Shown here in pieces: positions 47,978 through 58,132 of a stretch of DNA of 64,000 nt. Source of the DNA: Bacteroidetes bacterium SCGC AAA795-G10 (lineage in GTDB: Bacteria > Bacteroidota > Bacteroidia > Flavobacteriales > Flavobacteriaceae); the NCBI GenBank assembly GCA_003130815.1, contig QFDA01000002.1, positions 87,662 through 151,661 on the forward strand. The letters run 5' to 3'. Position 1 is the first letter of the stretch. Each line of letters opens with the position of its first letter. Below the pieces are notes generated by a model that did not search any database, was not told the origin of the DNA, and saw only the letters and a list, made by a program, of their open reading frames with translations. Position numbers and translations under genes: made by a program.

Positions 47978-49177
47978 GAAGATAATATTTGTTCAAATAT
48001 ATTTTTGGCGCAATCTAATTTTGATTGAAGTGGAAATTTTTTTACTGAATCATTCATTTTAATGTAAGAAATCTTATTAGTATTAGAGGAAAAACCAGCT
48101 CCTTTGTCACTTAAAGAATTCAAAACAATTGCATTTAAATTTTTTTCTTTTAACTTAATTTTTGCATTTTCGAGTTCGTTGTCTGTTTCTAATGCGAAAC
48201 CAACTAGAAACTGATTTTTTTTATTTCGCCCCATGTAAGCCAAAACGTCTTTCGTAGGTACTAGTTCAAGACTTCTTTTACCTTCAAATTTTTTAATTTT
48301 TTTCTTTGCTGGAGACTTAACTCTAAAATCTGAGACAGCCGCTGATGCAATGGCAATGTCACAATCAGCGTAGTGTTTTTTAACCGCTTCATACATGTTA
48401 TCAGCACTAAGCACTGGATGAATTTTGATCAAAGAATTATGAATTTTTTCATTCGTAGGTCCTGTAATAAGAATAACATTAGCTCCTTGGCTTGCAGCTA
48501 CTTCAGCAAGTGCAAAGCCCATTTTTCCTGATGAGTTATTACCAATGAAGCGAACAGGATCAATTTGCTCATAAGTTGGACCGGATGTTATCAAAACATT
48601 TTTACCGGTTAAGGGTAGGTTTGATTTATAATGGTTAATCAAAAAAGATATAATTTGATTTGGTTCAAGCATTCTCCCATTTCCATAGAGACCACTTGCT
48701 AGTTGACCTTTTCCGACTGGCATAATAATATTCCCGTAAGTTTTTAATTTTTTTAGATTTTTTTGATTTGAGGGGTGGTCATACATATCTAGATCCATAG
48801 ATGGAGCAATAAATGTTTTACATTTAGCAGAAAGATATACAGCTAACAATAAATTATTACAGCGTCCATTAACCATTGACGAAATAGTATTTGATGTTGC
48901 TGGTGCTATGAGTAAAAGATCGGCCCATGACCCGATCTCAACATGGTCATTCCATATAGGATTATCCTGACTATAAGATTCAAATGATGAAAGTACTGGG
49001 TTTTTAGATACTGTAGAAAGTGTTAACGGAGTTACAAACTTTTTTTGACGCTGGAGTCATAACAACTCGCACATTGGTTTCTTGTTTTATAAGTTCACGA
49101 ACAAGAATTGGAGTTTTGTATGCAGCTATGCCACCAGAAATTCCCAAGATAATTTTTTTGCCTCCTAAAAGACTCAT
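47974..49177 (-). CDS. coaBC: CoaBC (PPC decarboxylase / PPC synthetase), interrupted by one frameshift
   Basis: Makes 4'-phosphopantetheine from phosphopantothenate and cysteine. From ATG 49177 the first 46 codons give the flavin-binding start ([10 protein letters not shown]) and run to TPASKK. The frame then breaks in an A7 run (plus-strand T7, 49040-49046). With six A the frame continues [14 protein letters not shown] to a normal 400-residue CoaBC: active-site His in NDHVEI, Cys in [21 protein letters not shown], and the CoaB domain starting [20 protein letters not shown]. Without correction only the part from ATG 48876 is a long frame. The gene is essential in most bacteria, so a sequence error or slippage is likelier than loss. 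Confidence 0.9.
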
Positions 49178-49183
49178 GGGATA

Positions 49184-49510
49184 TTATTTGTTATCATCAG
49201 TCTGACGAGAATAAATTTTATCTTTTAACCACTCCTCAATAGCCATGGCATGTGGTTTAGGTAATCTTTCATAGAATCTGGAAACCTCAATTTGTTCTTT
49301 GTTCTCGAAAATCTCTTCTAAACTGTCATTATGTGTTGCAAATTCATCAAGTTTTTCATGTAATTCTTTTTTTATTTCCAAATTAATCTGTTGTGATCTT
49401 TTGGCTATAATAGAAAGTGCTTCATAAATATTCTTGGTTTTTATTTCCAAGTCATTACGGTTATATGTTTTAGTTGTTTGTGCTGCTTTTGATTCTCTAT
49501 ACTTTGTCAT
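49184..49510 (-). CDS. rpoZ: RNA polymerase omega subunit, Bacteroidota type
   Basis: 108 residues matching the Bacteroidota omega/Rpb6-like protein: NIYEALSIIAKRSQQIN, EFATHNDSLEEIFENKEQIE and LPKPHAMAIEEWL. It helps assemble RNA polymerase around the beta' subunit. It overlaps bamD by 14 nt and is 6 nt from coaBC. The bamD-rpoZ-coaBC order is conserved in this phylum. Confidence 0.92.
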   Translation of the reverse strand: MTKYRESKAAQTTKTYNRNDLEIKTKNIYEALSIIAKRSQQINLEIKKELHEKLDEFATHNDSLEEIFENKEQIEVSRFYERLPKPHAMAIEEWLKDKIYSRQTDDNK

Positions 49511-50339
49511 GATTATTTAGTGATATTTTTGTTGTTAAATTAAAGTTTGATAATTCAATGTTTACCCTTTCCATTTTCTTATTTAAATCTTCCAAAAAAA
49601 GTGTTTCGGGGTAATAACGTAAGATTAACTCGTATTGTTGTTTTAATTCATTTAATCTCTTTTTCTTTTTGGATAAAATACTATTAATAGCTATTTCGTA
49701 TAATGATAAGAATTTAATATACATCGATTCTTCCCTAAACTTTGTCCCAGGAAAACTAGCAATAAAATTTTCGTTTGCTTTTACAGCTGCTCTGTAATCA
49801 CGGATTGTAAAATATTGTTTTGCTATTTCAAAATCTTTTTTTTCTAACTTTTCCTGCAACTCTGATATCATCTGGTTTGCTTCGGGAGTATATTCGGAAT
49901 CCGGATACAAATTTATGAAAACTTGAAGTTTTTCTATAGCATTATAAGTTTCTTCTTGGTCAAGACTATAAGATGGGGATTGTAGATAATAGCATTTAGC
50001 TGATTTAAATATTGCCTCTAGTACTCGCTCACTCTTGGGATAACTTTTAACAAAATTCTCATATTGGTATGCAGCAAGACTATAACTTTTTGTTTGAAAA
50101 TAGGTTTCCGCAAAAAAAAAGATTATTCTTTGTGACTGTGGTCTTCCACGATATTTAGGGATAATTTGTTCAAAAAGACGATTAGCCTTTCGATATTCCC
50201 CGGCGTTGTAATATACTTCAGCTTGTTTGTATTTTTCTGACGCATTATCGCTATTTAATAGTTTCTGATAATCACTACAGGACAAAAAAATGTTTGAAAA
50301 GCAACCTGAAATGATAAAAAATAATAGCCTTTTGTTCAT
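49497..50339 (-). CDS. bamD: Outer-membrane assembly lipoprotein BamD
   Basis: Component of the BAM complex that inserts beta-barrels. Lipobox LSC with Cys21, then TPR-type helices (KYKQAEVYYNAGEYRKANRLFEQIIPKYRG, AAYQYENFVKSYPKSE) as in BamD/YfiO. 280 residues. Its promoter leaves practically no 5' untranslated region. Confidence 0.93.
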   Translation of the reverse strand: MNKRLLFFIISGCFSNIFLSCSDYQKLLNSDNASEKYKQAEVYYNAGEYRKANRLFEQIIPKYRGRPQSQRIIFFFAETYFQTKSYSLAAYQYENFVKSYPKSERVLEAIFKSAKCYYLQSPSYSLDQEETYNAIEKLQVFINLYPDSEYTPEANQMISELQEKLEKKDFEIAKQYFTIRDYRAAVKANENFIASFPGTKFREESMYIKFLSLYEIAINSILSKKKKRLNELKQQYELILRYYPETLFLEDLNKKMERVNIELSNFNLTTKISLNNHDKV

Positions 50340-50343
50340 GTTA

Positions 50344-50351
50344 CAAAATTA
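50344..50351 (-). promoter_or_regulatory. -7 box of bamD, 4 nt before the start codon
   Basis: On the minus strand TAATTTTG, then TAAC, then ATG. The box matches TAnnTTTG. The distance implies a leaderless transcript. No clear -33 TTG at 17-23 nt. Confidence 0.6.
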
Positions 50352-50381
50352 CTAATTATAGACAATAATCGAAATTATATA

Positions 50382-51278
50382 TTATTGAACTCCAGAAATA
50401 TTTAAGATGCTGTTTCTTAAAATCTCTTCCATTTTAATAATCAAATCTGACGAAGCACTTACAAGAGGAAGACGAACATTTTTTTTACAAATGCCCATGA
50501 GTTCCATCAGGCATTTTATTCCAACAGGATTACCCTCCTCGAATAATAGTTTAATGATATCCATTAAACGGTGATTTAATTCATAAGCTTCATTTAGATT
50601 TCCATTTTTAACATACTGAAATAAGTTTACAATTGGTTTTGGTAAAGCATTTGCCAAAACAGATATAGTCCCAACTCCCCCAGACAAAAGTATGGGTAAA
50701 GTCATAGCATCATCTCCCGATATAACTTGAATTTCTGAAGATGAATTATTTATTATTTCTTGTGTGAGCGATAGATCACCACTTGATTCTTTTATCGCAA
50801 AAATTTTTTCATTATCATTACACAAGCGAATAAAAGTTGAAGGGTTTACAGAGCTTCCTGTTCTTGATGGTACATTATAAATAATTATTGGAAGTGGACT
50901 AATTTTTGCAATCTCTGAAAAATGTGAATAAATACCTTGTTGCGATGGTTTATTATAATATGGCGAAACTGATAATATTGCTCCAAAAAATGACAGATCA
51001 GTTTGATTAATTTCAGATATAACTCCAGATGTATTATTTCCTCCAATCCCAATAATCATCGGTAACCTATTTTGGTTAACTCTAGAGACCACATTAATAA
51101 TGTTCTTTTTTTCTCTACTTGAAAGACATGGAACTTCGGCTGTAGTTCCCATTAAAACCAAATAATCAGCACCACCAGAAATTATATTTTCAACAATTTG
51201 AGGAATAGAATCGTAATCGACTTTGCCTTTATCATCAAATGGTGTAATCATTGCTACACCCAATCCCTTAAAATTCAT
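50382..51278 (-). CDS. dapA: 4-hydroxy-tetrahydrodipicolinate synthase
   Basis: First committed step of the diaminopimelate/lysine branch. Schiff-base Lys in IFAIKESSGDLS, catalytic Tyr in IIIYNVPSRTG, and the GTTAEVPCLS motif near residues 43-52. 298 residues. It overlaps the DUF6913 gene by 4 nt. With dapF in the window it indicates meso-DAP synthesis. Confidence 0.96.
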   Translation of the reverse strand: MNFKGLGVAMITPFDDKGKVDYDSIPQIVENIISGGADYLVLMGTTAEVPCLSSREKKNIINVVSRVNQNRLPMIIGIGGNNTSGVISEINQTDLSFFGAILSVSPYYNKPSQQGIYSHFSEIAKISPLPIIIYNVPSRTGSSVNPSTFIRLCNDNEKIFAIKESSGDLSLTQEIINNSSSEIQVISGDDAMTLPILLSGGVGTISVLANALPKPIVNLFQYVKNGNLNEAYELNHRLMDIIKLLFEEGNPVGIKCLMELMGICKKNVRLPLVSASSDLIIKMEEILRNSILNISGVQ

Positions 51279-51799
51279 TTTTTTAAAAAAGAGTTTAAAT
51301 AATTTATAGATTCATTTAAAAAAGCTTGTTTATCTTTTAAGTTTAAATTAAATACAATATCGCTGATTTCATGGTTGGCTTCATAAAAACCGAGTCGTAG
51401 TTTAGAAGAACAACTAGCACTAATAAATTCTTGAAATATATCACTTAAAGAAAAGTAGTTTATTAATAGATCGAATTTTTGGTCAAAAAATTTAAGCATC
51501 TCCTTATCTAATGTTCCAAACAAACTAACTCTTTCTTTAGTGAGATTTATAATTTGTCCAAACTTTGTAATGGCTTTAGGTAATTTTTTGTCACTAATCA
51601 CAACAAGAGTTATTTTTTTAGTTGAAATTTTTAATGATTTCGCTAAAGAAAAAAAAATGTTTTCATCAAACTCATTATTTGAGGTTAAAATTAGCATCGA
51701 ATCTAAAGATTTAATTTCACCTTTTGATTGAAATTTTAATACTTTGAGTTTTTTTTTCAATTTATATTTTAAAAAAATATTTTTAAAAAAATTAATCAT
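51275..51799 (-). CDS. DUF6913-like conserved protein
   Basis: 174 residues from ATG 51799 (MINFFKNIFLKYKL). Basic N-terminus, no signal peptide, alternating strands and helices. It corresponds, from memory, to the DUF6913 family found next to dapA in flavobacteria. Its function is unknown. A TTG start at 51820 is possible but would overlap the -7 box, so I prefer the ATG. Confidence 0.75.
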   Translation of the reverse strand: MINFFKNIFLKYKLKKKLKVLKFQSKGEIKSLDSMLILTSNNEFDENIFFSLAKSLKISTKKITLVVISDKKLPKAITKFGQIINLTKERVSLFGTLDKEMLKFFDQKFDLLINYFSLSDIFQEFISASCSSKLRLGFYEANHEISDIVFNLNLKDKQAFLNESINYLNSFLKK

Positions 51800-51803
51800 T
51801 TTA

Positions 51804-51811
51804 CAAATGTA
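51804..51811 (-). promoter_or_regulatory. -7 box 4 nt before the DUF6913 start codon
   Basis: On the minus strand TACATTTG, then TAAA, then ATG 51799. Exact TAnnTTTG match and the same spacing as bamD. Confidence 0.6.
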
Positions 51812-51894
51812 TTTTAACAAATTGGGTTTTTAAAAATTTAGATTGTAGTTAAGAATAAAATTTTATTTGTTATAAATATAACAATTTTCAATGC

Positions 51895-53898
51895 TCAGGA
51901 TTTCCTTAATTTATTGAAGTCATTTTCAGAAAGAATTGGGATTTCTAAACTTTTTGCTTTTATTTCTTTTTTTGGTCCAACGCCCCTTCCAGCAAGAAGA
52001 AAGTCTGTTTTTGTTGATATAGATGTAACAGAAATTCCACCAAGACTTTCAATTTCACTTATAATTTCTTCTCGACTAAAAGCATCAAAAACTCCCGAGA
52101 CAACAAATTTCTTTTTATAAAATGCTGGGTGAGTAGTATTTTGAGATTTAGAAGATTCCATTTTAAATCCAAATGATTTTAAAGAGATAATAAGGTCTAA
52201 ATTGTCTTTATTAGAAAAGTAATCTATAATACTTTGAGCTATTTTTTCACCAATCTCCTCAGTATTCATTAAATCCTCTTTCTTGGCCAGTATCAATTTA
52301 TCAATTGACTTATATACTTGGACTAGTTTTTTTGCTACAGTTTCTCCAACAAATCTTATGCCTAAGCCAAAAAGAACCTTTGAAAACGGTTTTTCAAGAG
52401 ATTTTTTTATACCATTAATAATATTGATAGCTGATTTTTCTGCCATACCTTCCAGCGGCATAATTTTTTCTTTTTCTAGTCTATAAAGGTCAGCAATATT
52501 AGATATTAACCCAGCATTATAAAACAAGCTTACTGTTTCTGATCCTAAACCATCAATGTCTAATGCTTTTCTACTGATAAAATGTTGAATTTTTCCAATT
52601 TGTTGAGGAGGGCAAGCAGTTTCATTTTTACAATAATGTTGGGCTTCTCCTTTTTCACGTTTCAAAGGAAAATTACATTCTGGACATTTATTTATAAAAA
52701 TTATTTTATTTGATAAATCTCCTCTTTGTACTTCTTTAACTCCTGTAATTTTTGGTATAATTTCTCCTCCTTTTTCTACATAAACGTTATCACCAAGTCT
52801 CAAGTCTAATTTTTCTATTTGATCTGAATTGTGTAAAGAAGCACGTTTCACTAAAGTTCCCGAAATCAAAATTGGTTTAAGCCTTGCAACTGGTGTTATG
52901 GCTCCTGTTCTTCCTACTTGATAATGTACTCCTTCTAATTTAGTCGTTGCTTGCTCTGCTTTATATTTATAAGCTATCGCCCAACGTGGAGCTTTTGATG
53001 TATATCCTAATTTTTCTTGCTGAGATAAACTATTAACTTTTATGACTACCCCATCAATTTCATAATCTAATTTGTTTCTTTCAGAATCCCAATATTTTAT
53101 AAATTCAAAAACTTTCTCTATTGAATCAACAAGTCTTGCAGAGTTAGGAACCTTGAATCCCCATTCTCTAGCTTTTTTTAGTACTTCGAATTGATTATAT
53201 AAATTCAGTTCATCTCCTGCAACCGCATAAATAAAACATTTTAATGGACGTTTAGCAACTTGACTACTATCTTGCAATTTTAAACTACCTGATGCAGTAT
53301 TTCTAGGATTGCTGTATATAGGTTCCCCCTGTTCTGCTCTTTGCAAATTCATTTCATTGAAATCTTCAATAGTTAAAATTATCTCACCACGTACTTCAAA
53401 AAACTCAGGGTATTCTCCTTTTAATTTTAAAGGTATAGTCTTAATTGTTTTTATATTATCCGTTATTTCATCTCCTTGTAAACCATCTCCTCTTGTTAAA
53501 GCTTTAACTAATTCTCCTTCTTGGTATAATAGATTTATTGAGGCTCCATCAAATTTTAATTCACAAGAATAAGATAAGGCAATATCTTCACCTAAGATCT
53601 TAATAATTCTTTCTTCCCATTTTATCAACTCATCTTTAGTGTATGTATTAGAAAGAGAATACATTGGATATCTGTGTGATGAAGACTTAAAAGATTTTGT
53701 TATGGAACCACCTAGTCTTTGAGTTGGCGAGTTAGGATCAAAAAATTGAGGATTTTCAGCTTCTAATTTTTCAAGTTCCTTAAGCATTATATCAAATTCT
53801 AGATCAGTTAAAACTGGACTATCCTCAACATAATATCTATGATTATGTTTATGTAATTCTTTTCTAAGAAAATCTATTTTTTTTCGTATATCGAACAT
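51895..53898 (-). CDS. ligA: NAD-dependent DNA ligase
   Basis: Seals nicks in replication and repair. Adenylated lysine in the ELKFDGA motif (Lys115 from this start), four-Cys zinc finger (CPEC ... YCKNETAC), helix-hairpin-helix region near 500-570 and a C-terminal BRCT domain (about 590-667) ending NDFNKLRKS. ATG 53898 overlaps the prmC stop as TGATG and is preferred to the GTG one codon upstream. Confidence 0.97.
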   Translation of the reverse strand: MFDIRKKIDFLRKELHKHNHRYYVEDSPVLTDLEFDIMLKELEKLEAENPQFFDPNSPTQRLGGSITKSFKSSSHRYPMYSLSNTYTKDELIKWEERIIKILGEDIALSYSCELKFDGASINLLYQEGELVKALTRGDGLQGDEITDNIKTIKTIPLKLKGEYPEFFEVRGEIILTIEDFNEMNLQRAEQGEPIYSNPRNTASGSLKLQDSSQVAKRPLKCFIYAVAGDELNLYNQFEVLKKAREWGFKVPNSARLVDSIEKVFEFIKYWDSERNKLDYEIDGVVIKVNSLSQQEKLGYTSKAPRWAIAYKYKAEQATTKLEGVHYQVGRTGAITPVARLKPILISGTLVKRASLHNSDQIEKLDLRLGDNVYVEKGGEIIPKITGVKEVQRGDLSNKIIFINKCPECNFPLKREKGEAQHYCKNETACPPQQIGKIQHFISRKALDIDGLGSETVSLFYNAGLISNIADLYRLEKEKIMPLEGMAEKSAINIINGIKKSLEKPFSKVLFGLGIRFVGETVAKKLVQVYKSIDKLILAKKEDLMNTEEIGEKIAQSIIDYFSNKDNLDLIISLKSFGFKMESSKSQNTTHPAFYKKKFVVSGVFDAFSREEIISEIESLGGISVTSISTKTDFLLAGRGVGPKKEIKAKSLEIPILSENDFNKLRKS

Positions 53899-54749
53899 CA
53901 CAATGATCTTTGGAGGCGAAGCATTCTAATTTTTCCAAAGATATCTATTCGTTGTTTTATTTTAAAATTATATTGATAGATCAATTTTTTTAGCTCATTA
54001 AATAACAAAGGATTAATCTCAAAATATATAAGTCCAGATTTTTTAAGATTTAACTTTGCATAATCTAAAATTAATCTGTAAAACTTTAAGGGATCTTCGT
54101 CTTCTACAAATATTGCCTTGTGAGGCTCATAATCAAGTACATTTAATCTCATATTTTTTTTTTCTTCTTTTAAAACATATGGTGGATTTGAAACCACAAC
54201 ATCAATTTTCAGATTTAATGAATTCAAAAAATTAATATCCTTTCTAAAAAAATTTACGTAAACATTATTATTCTTTGAATTTTGTTTTGCCAAATCTAAA
54301 ATTGCATCATCATTATCAAGCCCATAAATCATATTATTTTTTAATTCTTTTGCTAATGAAATTGCGATACAACCCGAACCAGTTCCTATATCTATCATTT
54401 TATTTTTATTTGAATTACCATGAAAATCTTCTATTATCCAATTTACTAACTCCTCAGTTTCTTGTCTTGGAATTAACACCTTTTCATTAACATTTAATGT
54501 CAACGAACGAAAAAATGCTTTTCTAATTATATACTGAATTGGTCTTTCAACTAGAAGATCTTTAACAGCTTTATTTAAAAAAACACATTCTGATTTTTTT
54601 AAATTTGAATTTGGATTTAGGGCAAGTTGCGAGACATTTCTTTTAAAAACTTCGCTCACTATAATTTTATAATAATATGAAACCTCTTCAACACTATATA
54701 TTTTCTTTAAACTCTTTAAAAAAAAATTTTTACCGTCTATTATAGTCAT
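53898..54749 (-). CDS. prmC: Release-factor glutamine N5-methyltransferase
   Basis: Methylates the GGQ glutamine of peptide chain release factors. SAM-binding DIGTGSGCIAISLA and the catalytic NPPY motif (VVSNPPYV near residue 188). 283 residues. The preceding 218 nt (54750-54967) hold no gene that I can recognise; they are very AT-rich and lie between this gene and divergent ribD. Confidence 0.94.
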   Translation of the reverse strand: MTIIDGKNFFLKSLKKIYSVEEVSYYYKIIVSEVFKRNVSQLALNPNSNLKKSECVFLNKAVKDLLVERPIQYIIRKAFFRSLTLNVNEKVLIPRQETEELVNWIIEDFHGNSNKNKMIDIGTGSGCIAISLAKELKNNMIYGLDNDDAILDLAKQNSKNNNVYVNFFRKDINFLNSLNLKIDVVVSNPPYVLKEEKKNMRLNVLDYEPHKAIFVEDEDPLKFYRLILDYAKLNLKKSGLIYFEINPLLFNELKKLIYQYNFKIKQRIDIFGKIRMLRLQRSL

Positions 54750-54967
54750 TTCTATTTATCTCTTTTTTAAAAAGGTTCTTATTATTTTAATTTATAGTAG
54801 GATATTTATGCAGATTTAAATAAAAATATTTTAGTTCACAAAATATTAGTCTTTTAAAATACTATTATAATAACTTCACCCTAATATTTATGAATTTTTA
54901 TATACGTTAAATTTATATTCATACTGACACATTAAATGATTTTATTAGAAATAAAACAAATTTGATT

Positions 54968-56017
54968 ATGGCTTCAAAAAATTTTACCGATGAATATTTC
55001 ATGAAGCGATGCCTAGATTTAGCAAAAAATGGTCTAGGAAAAACTTATCCTAACCCCATTGTTGGGGCAATAATCGTTTATAAAAATAAAATTATAGGTA
55101 AAGGTTGGCATGAAAAAGCAGGTGAGCATCATGCTGAAATAAAAGCTATTTCTAATGTAAAAGATAAATCTCTTCTTACAAAAAGTACAATGTATGTTAA
55201 TTTAGAACCTTGTGCCCATCATGGTAAAACTCCGCCTTGTGTTGATACTATCAAAAAGTTCTCAATCCCAAAAGTAGTGATCGGTTCAATTGATCCAAAT
55301 CCAAAAGTTAGCGGTAATGGAGTGAAAATTCTTCAGAAGTCAGGTTGCATTGTAAAGTATGGCGTGTTGAAGAAGGAAACTGACTTTGCTAACAGACGTT
55401 TTTTTACATTTTACCAAAAAAAACGCCCATATATTATTCTAAAATGGGCTAAGACAGCTGATGATTTTATAGCTCCGATAGATAAAGAAAAAAAATCAAG
55501 AAAAGTGTTTTGGATATCTAATGCTTACTCTCGAAAAATTGTACACAAATGGCGCAGTCAAGAGGCTGCAATTCTTGTTGGTGTTCAAACAGTTATAAAT
55601 GACAATCCAAAGTTAACCAACAGACATTATAAAGGAAATAATCCCCTAAGATTAGTCTTTGATCCTAACAATAGAACACCCTCTGATTCATTTATTATTG
55701 AAGATAAAGAACCAACTATTTTTTTTAATAAGAGGAAAGAAATGGATTTAATAAATGATAAAAAGTATATAATTATGAAACCTTACAACATTAGAAATTT
55801 TTTTTTATTTTGTTATGTGAATAATATACAATCGGTTATTATTGAAGGAGGAAAAACAACACTAGAAAAATTCATTGAATCGGGATATTGGGACGAGGCA
55901 AGAGTTTTTACAAGTCCAAAAAAAATAAAATATGGAATTAGCTCCCCAAATATCAATAAAAGCGTATCCTTTTCTAACAATATGAAGGGAGATAAGCTAG
56001 ATTTTTACTTTAACTAA
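54968..56017 (+). CDS. ribD: Bifunctional riboflavin deaminase / reductase
   Basis: Two steps of riboflavin synthesis. N-terminal zinc deaminase with HAE (His55, Glu57) and the PCxxxxxxxxC pair (Cys82, Cys91), C-terminal NADPH-dependent reductase with HKWRSQEAAILVG and VIIEGGKTTLEKF. 349 residues from ATG 54968; a TTG two codons upstream is also in frame. I see no FMN riboswitch upstream. Confidence 0.95.
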   Translation: MASKNFTDEYFMKRCLDLAKNGLGKTYPNPIVGAIIVYKNKIIGKGWHEKAGEHHAEIKAISNVKDKSLLTKSTMYVNLEPCAHHGKTPPCVDTIKKFSIPKVVIGSIDPNPKVSGNGVKILQKSGCIVKYGVLKKETDFANRRFFTFYQKKRPYIILKWAKTADDFIAPIDKEKKSRKVFWISNAYSRKIVHKWRSQEAAILVGVQTVINDNPKLTNRHYKGNNPLRLVFDPNNRTPSDSFIIEDKEPTIFFNKRKEMDLINDKKYIIMKPYNIRNFFLFCYVNNIQSVIIEGGKTTLEKFIESGYWDEARVFTSPKKIKYGISSPNINKSVSFSNNMKGDKLDFYFN

Positions 56018-56405
56018 ACTTGTCCCTCAAAATTAAAGGGCATCTTGTTGGTCGATTAGTTTTTTTTGATAAAAAAGCAAGAACAGTTTCACCTTTACAT
56101 ACAATTACGTTTTTATTTTTAAAAACTATATATTTAAATTTTAGAGTTGATTTTGGGGGGTCAATCAAAGAAATAGTAATTTTAAAATTTTCATCAAAAA
56201 AAAGTGGCTTAATATATTCAACTGATGTACTAATTACAGGCATCAAAATTCCACTTTGCTCAAGATATGAGTATGATATACCTAGAACATTTAACCATTC
56301 TAACCTAGCTAATTCAAAATATTTTAAATAATTACTATGATGGACAAAGCTCATCTGATCAGTTTCAACATAACGAACTTGAACATCTTTTGTAGTATAA
56401 TTCAT
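56010..56405 (-). CDS. Acyl-CoA thioesterase, hotdog fold (YbgC-like)
   Basis: 131 residues of the 4HBT family. The catalytic block is VETDQMSFVHHSNYLKYFE with Asp16, as in YbgC-type thioesterases. Substrate unknown. The 3' end overlaps ribD by 8 nt. The 192-nt gap to dnaA (56406-56597) holds no gene and I see no DnaA-box cluster in it. Confidence 0.9.
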   Translation of the reverse strand: MNYTTKDVQVRYVETDQMSFVHHSNYLKYFELARLEWLNVLGISYSYLEQSGILMPVISTSVEYIKPLFFDENFKITISLIDPPKSTLKFKYIVFKNKNVIVCKGETVLAFLSKKTNRPTRCPLILRDKFS

Positions 56406-56597
56406 ATAATTTAAAATTTTAGAATTTGGCTAGATTAAAGCAATTTTTACTAGAAAACTAGCCCTCTGAATATCTAAAAAAAAAACTTAAAATTCAATAG
56501 CTATTTCAATTTTTTTTTTGTTTTTTTATCAATATTTGTGTTGAACGATACATGTTCCGATTAACCATAATTCTAATAAAAAAAGAATAGAAAATAA

Positions 56598-58025
56598 ATG
56601 AACGTTAGTGCCTCCTCTGTTTGGGATAAATGCCTAGCATTTATAAAAGATAACATACAACCCCAAGCATATAAAACATGGTTTTTACCTATTAAACCAG
56701 TTAGGCTTAACGATAATGTTCTCAGCATAGAAGTACCAAGTAAATTTTTTTATGAATGGCTAGAGGAACATTATATAAAGTTGTTAAAAACTGCTTTGCA
56801 AAAAGAGTTAGGAGAAAATGCTCGTCTAATTTATTCAATTAGGATGGAAAATACTTTTGGTAGCAAGGTTGCTTTTACAGAAAACATTCCAAGCAACAAT
56901 AGAGCTGGACTATCTCCTCAAAACGTTGAGGCTCCACTAAATTCACAAATCTCCGAACTAAAAAATCCCTTTATAATTCCTGGCATAAAAAATCTTCAAA
57001 TTGAGTCCCAGTTAAATCCAAGCTATAATTTTGAGAATTTTTTAGAAGGTGACTCAAATAGACTTGCTCGCTCAGCAGCTTTAGCTGTTGCCACTAAACC
57101 AGGTGGAACGTCTTTTAACCCTCTTCTAATTTTTGGTGGTGTAGGTTTAGGAAAAACTCATCTCGCACACGCTATCGGAGTAGAGATAAAGGAAAAATAT
57201 CAAGACAGAACAGTTCTTTACATTGCAGCAGAAAAATTTACTCAACAATATATCGAAGCAGTTAAAAAAAATACAAGAAATGATTTTATCCATTTTTACC
57301 AATTATTAGATGTACTTATTATTGATGATGTTCAATTCCTATCCGGTAAAACAGGAACTCAAGACGTCTTCTTTCACATTTTTAACCACCTACACCAAAA
57401 TGGAAAGCAAGTTGTAATTACATCTGATAAAGCACCAGTTGATATGCAAGACATTGAGCAACGTCTTCTTTCAAGATTTAAGTGGGGCCTATCTGCAGAA
57501 CTCCAATTGCCAAATTTCGAAACACGTATATCGATTTTAAAAAACAAGCTCTACAGAGATGGTGTAACAATAAATGACGACGTAGTTGAATATGTTGCAA
57601 AAAATATAAAAACTAATGTTCGTGAATTAGAGGGTGCAATAATTTCTCTTATTGCCCAATCATCTTTTAATAAAGTAGAAATTACTCAAGAACTCGCTCA
57701 AGATATAGTGATGAAATTTGTTAAAAATACAAAGAGAGAGGTTTCAATCGATTACATACAAAAAGTGGTTTCAGAGTACTTTCAAATGGATATAGAGACT
57801 CTTCAATCAAAAACACGGAGGAGGCATATTGTTCAAGCTCGACAACTTGCAATGTACTTTGCAAAAAAATTTACTAAGGCCTCCTTGGCAAGTATTGGAA
57901 GCCAAATTGGTAAAAGAGATCACGCTACGGTTTTACATGCGTGCAAAACCGTAGATAATTTGACATTCACTGATAAACAATTTCGTAAATATGTAGAAGA
58001 TTTGAGTCAAAAACTATCGCCCTAA
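56598..58025 (+). CDS. dnaA: Chromosomal replication initiator protein DnaA
   Basis: AAA+ initiator that opens oriC. Domain I to about 85, linker 85-140, Walker A GGVGLGKTH near 180, Walker B LIIDDVQFL near 236, and the C-terminal DNA-binding helix-turn-helix with RDHATVLHACKTVD near 441. 475 residues. No dnaN or recF follows, so it is not in the classical dnaA-dnaN cluster. Confidence 0.97.
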   Translation: MNVSASSVWDKCLAFIKDNIQPQAYKTWFLPIKPVRLNDNVLSIEVPSKFFYEWLEEHYIKLLKTALQKELGENARLIYSIRMENTFGSKVAFTENIPSNNRAGLSPQNVEAPLNSQISELKNPFIIPGIKNLQIESQLNPSYNFENFLEGDSNRLARSAALAVATKPGGTSFNPLLIFGGVGLGKTHLAHAIGVEIKEKYQDRTVLYIAAEKFTQQYIEAVKKNTRNDFIHFYQLLDVLIIDDVQFLSGKTGTQDVFFHIFNHLHQNGKQVVITSDKAPVDMQDIEQRLLSRFKWGLSAELQLPNFETRISILKNKLYRDGVTINDDVVEYVAKNIKTNVRELEGAIISLIAQSSFNKVEITQELAQDIVMKFVKNTKREVSIDYIQKVVSEYFQMDIETLQSKTRRRHIVQARQLAMYFAKKFTKASLASIGSQIGKRDHATVLHACKTVDNLTFTDKQFRKYVEDLSQKLSP

Positions 58026-58132
58026 ATGCTCATTTCATGGGATATTTTTTTCTCATGCAAGGATTTGAAAATTTTCCATTTATAATATTTTATCAATCTA
58101 CCTTTCAAATAAGTAAAGTAATGTTTTAAATT

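Noticed and set aside
48877..49177. Intergenic space plus an N-terminally short CoaB starting at 48876
   Set aside because: The 300 nt encode the CoaC domain in two frames joined at one A-run, so it is a single frameshifted coaBC gene rather than a short gene and a gap.
56406..56597. Gap upstream of dnaA as a replication origin
   Set aside because: I see no cluster of TTATCCACA-like DnaA boxes and no typical unwinding repeats, and dnaN is not adjacent. A GC-skew plot of the genome would be needed.
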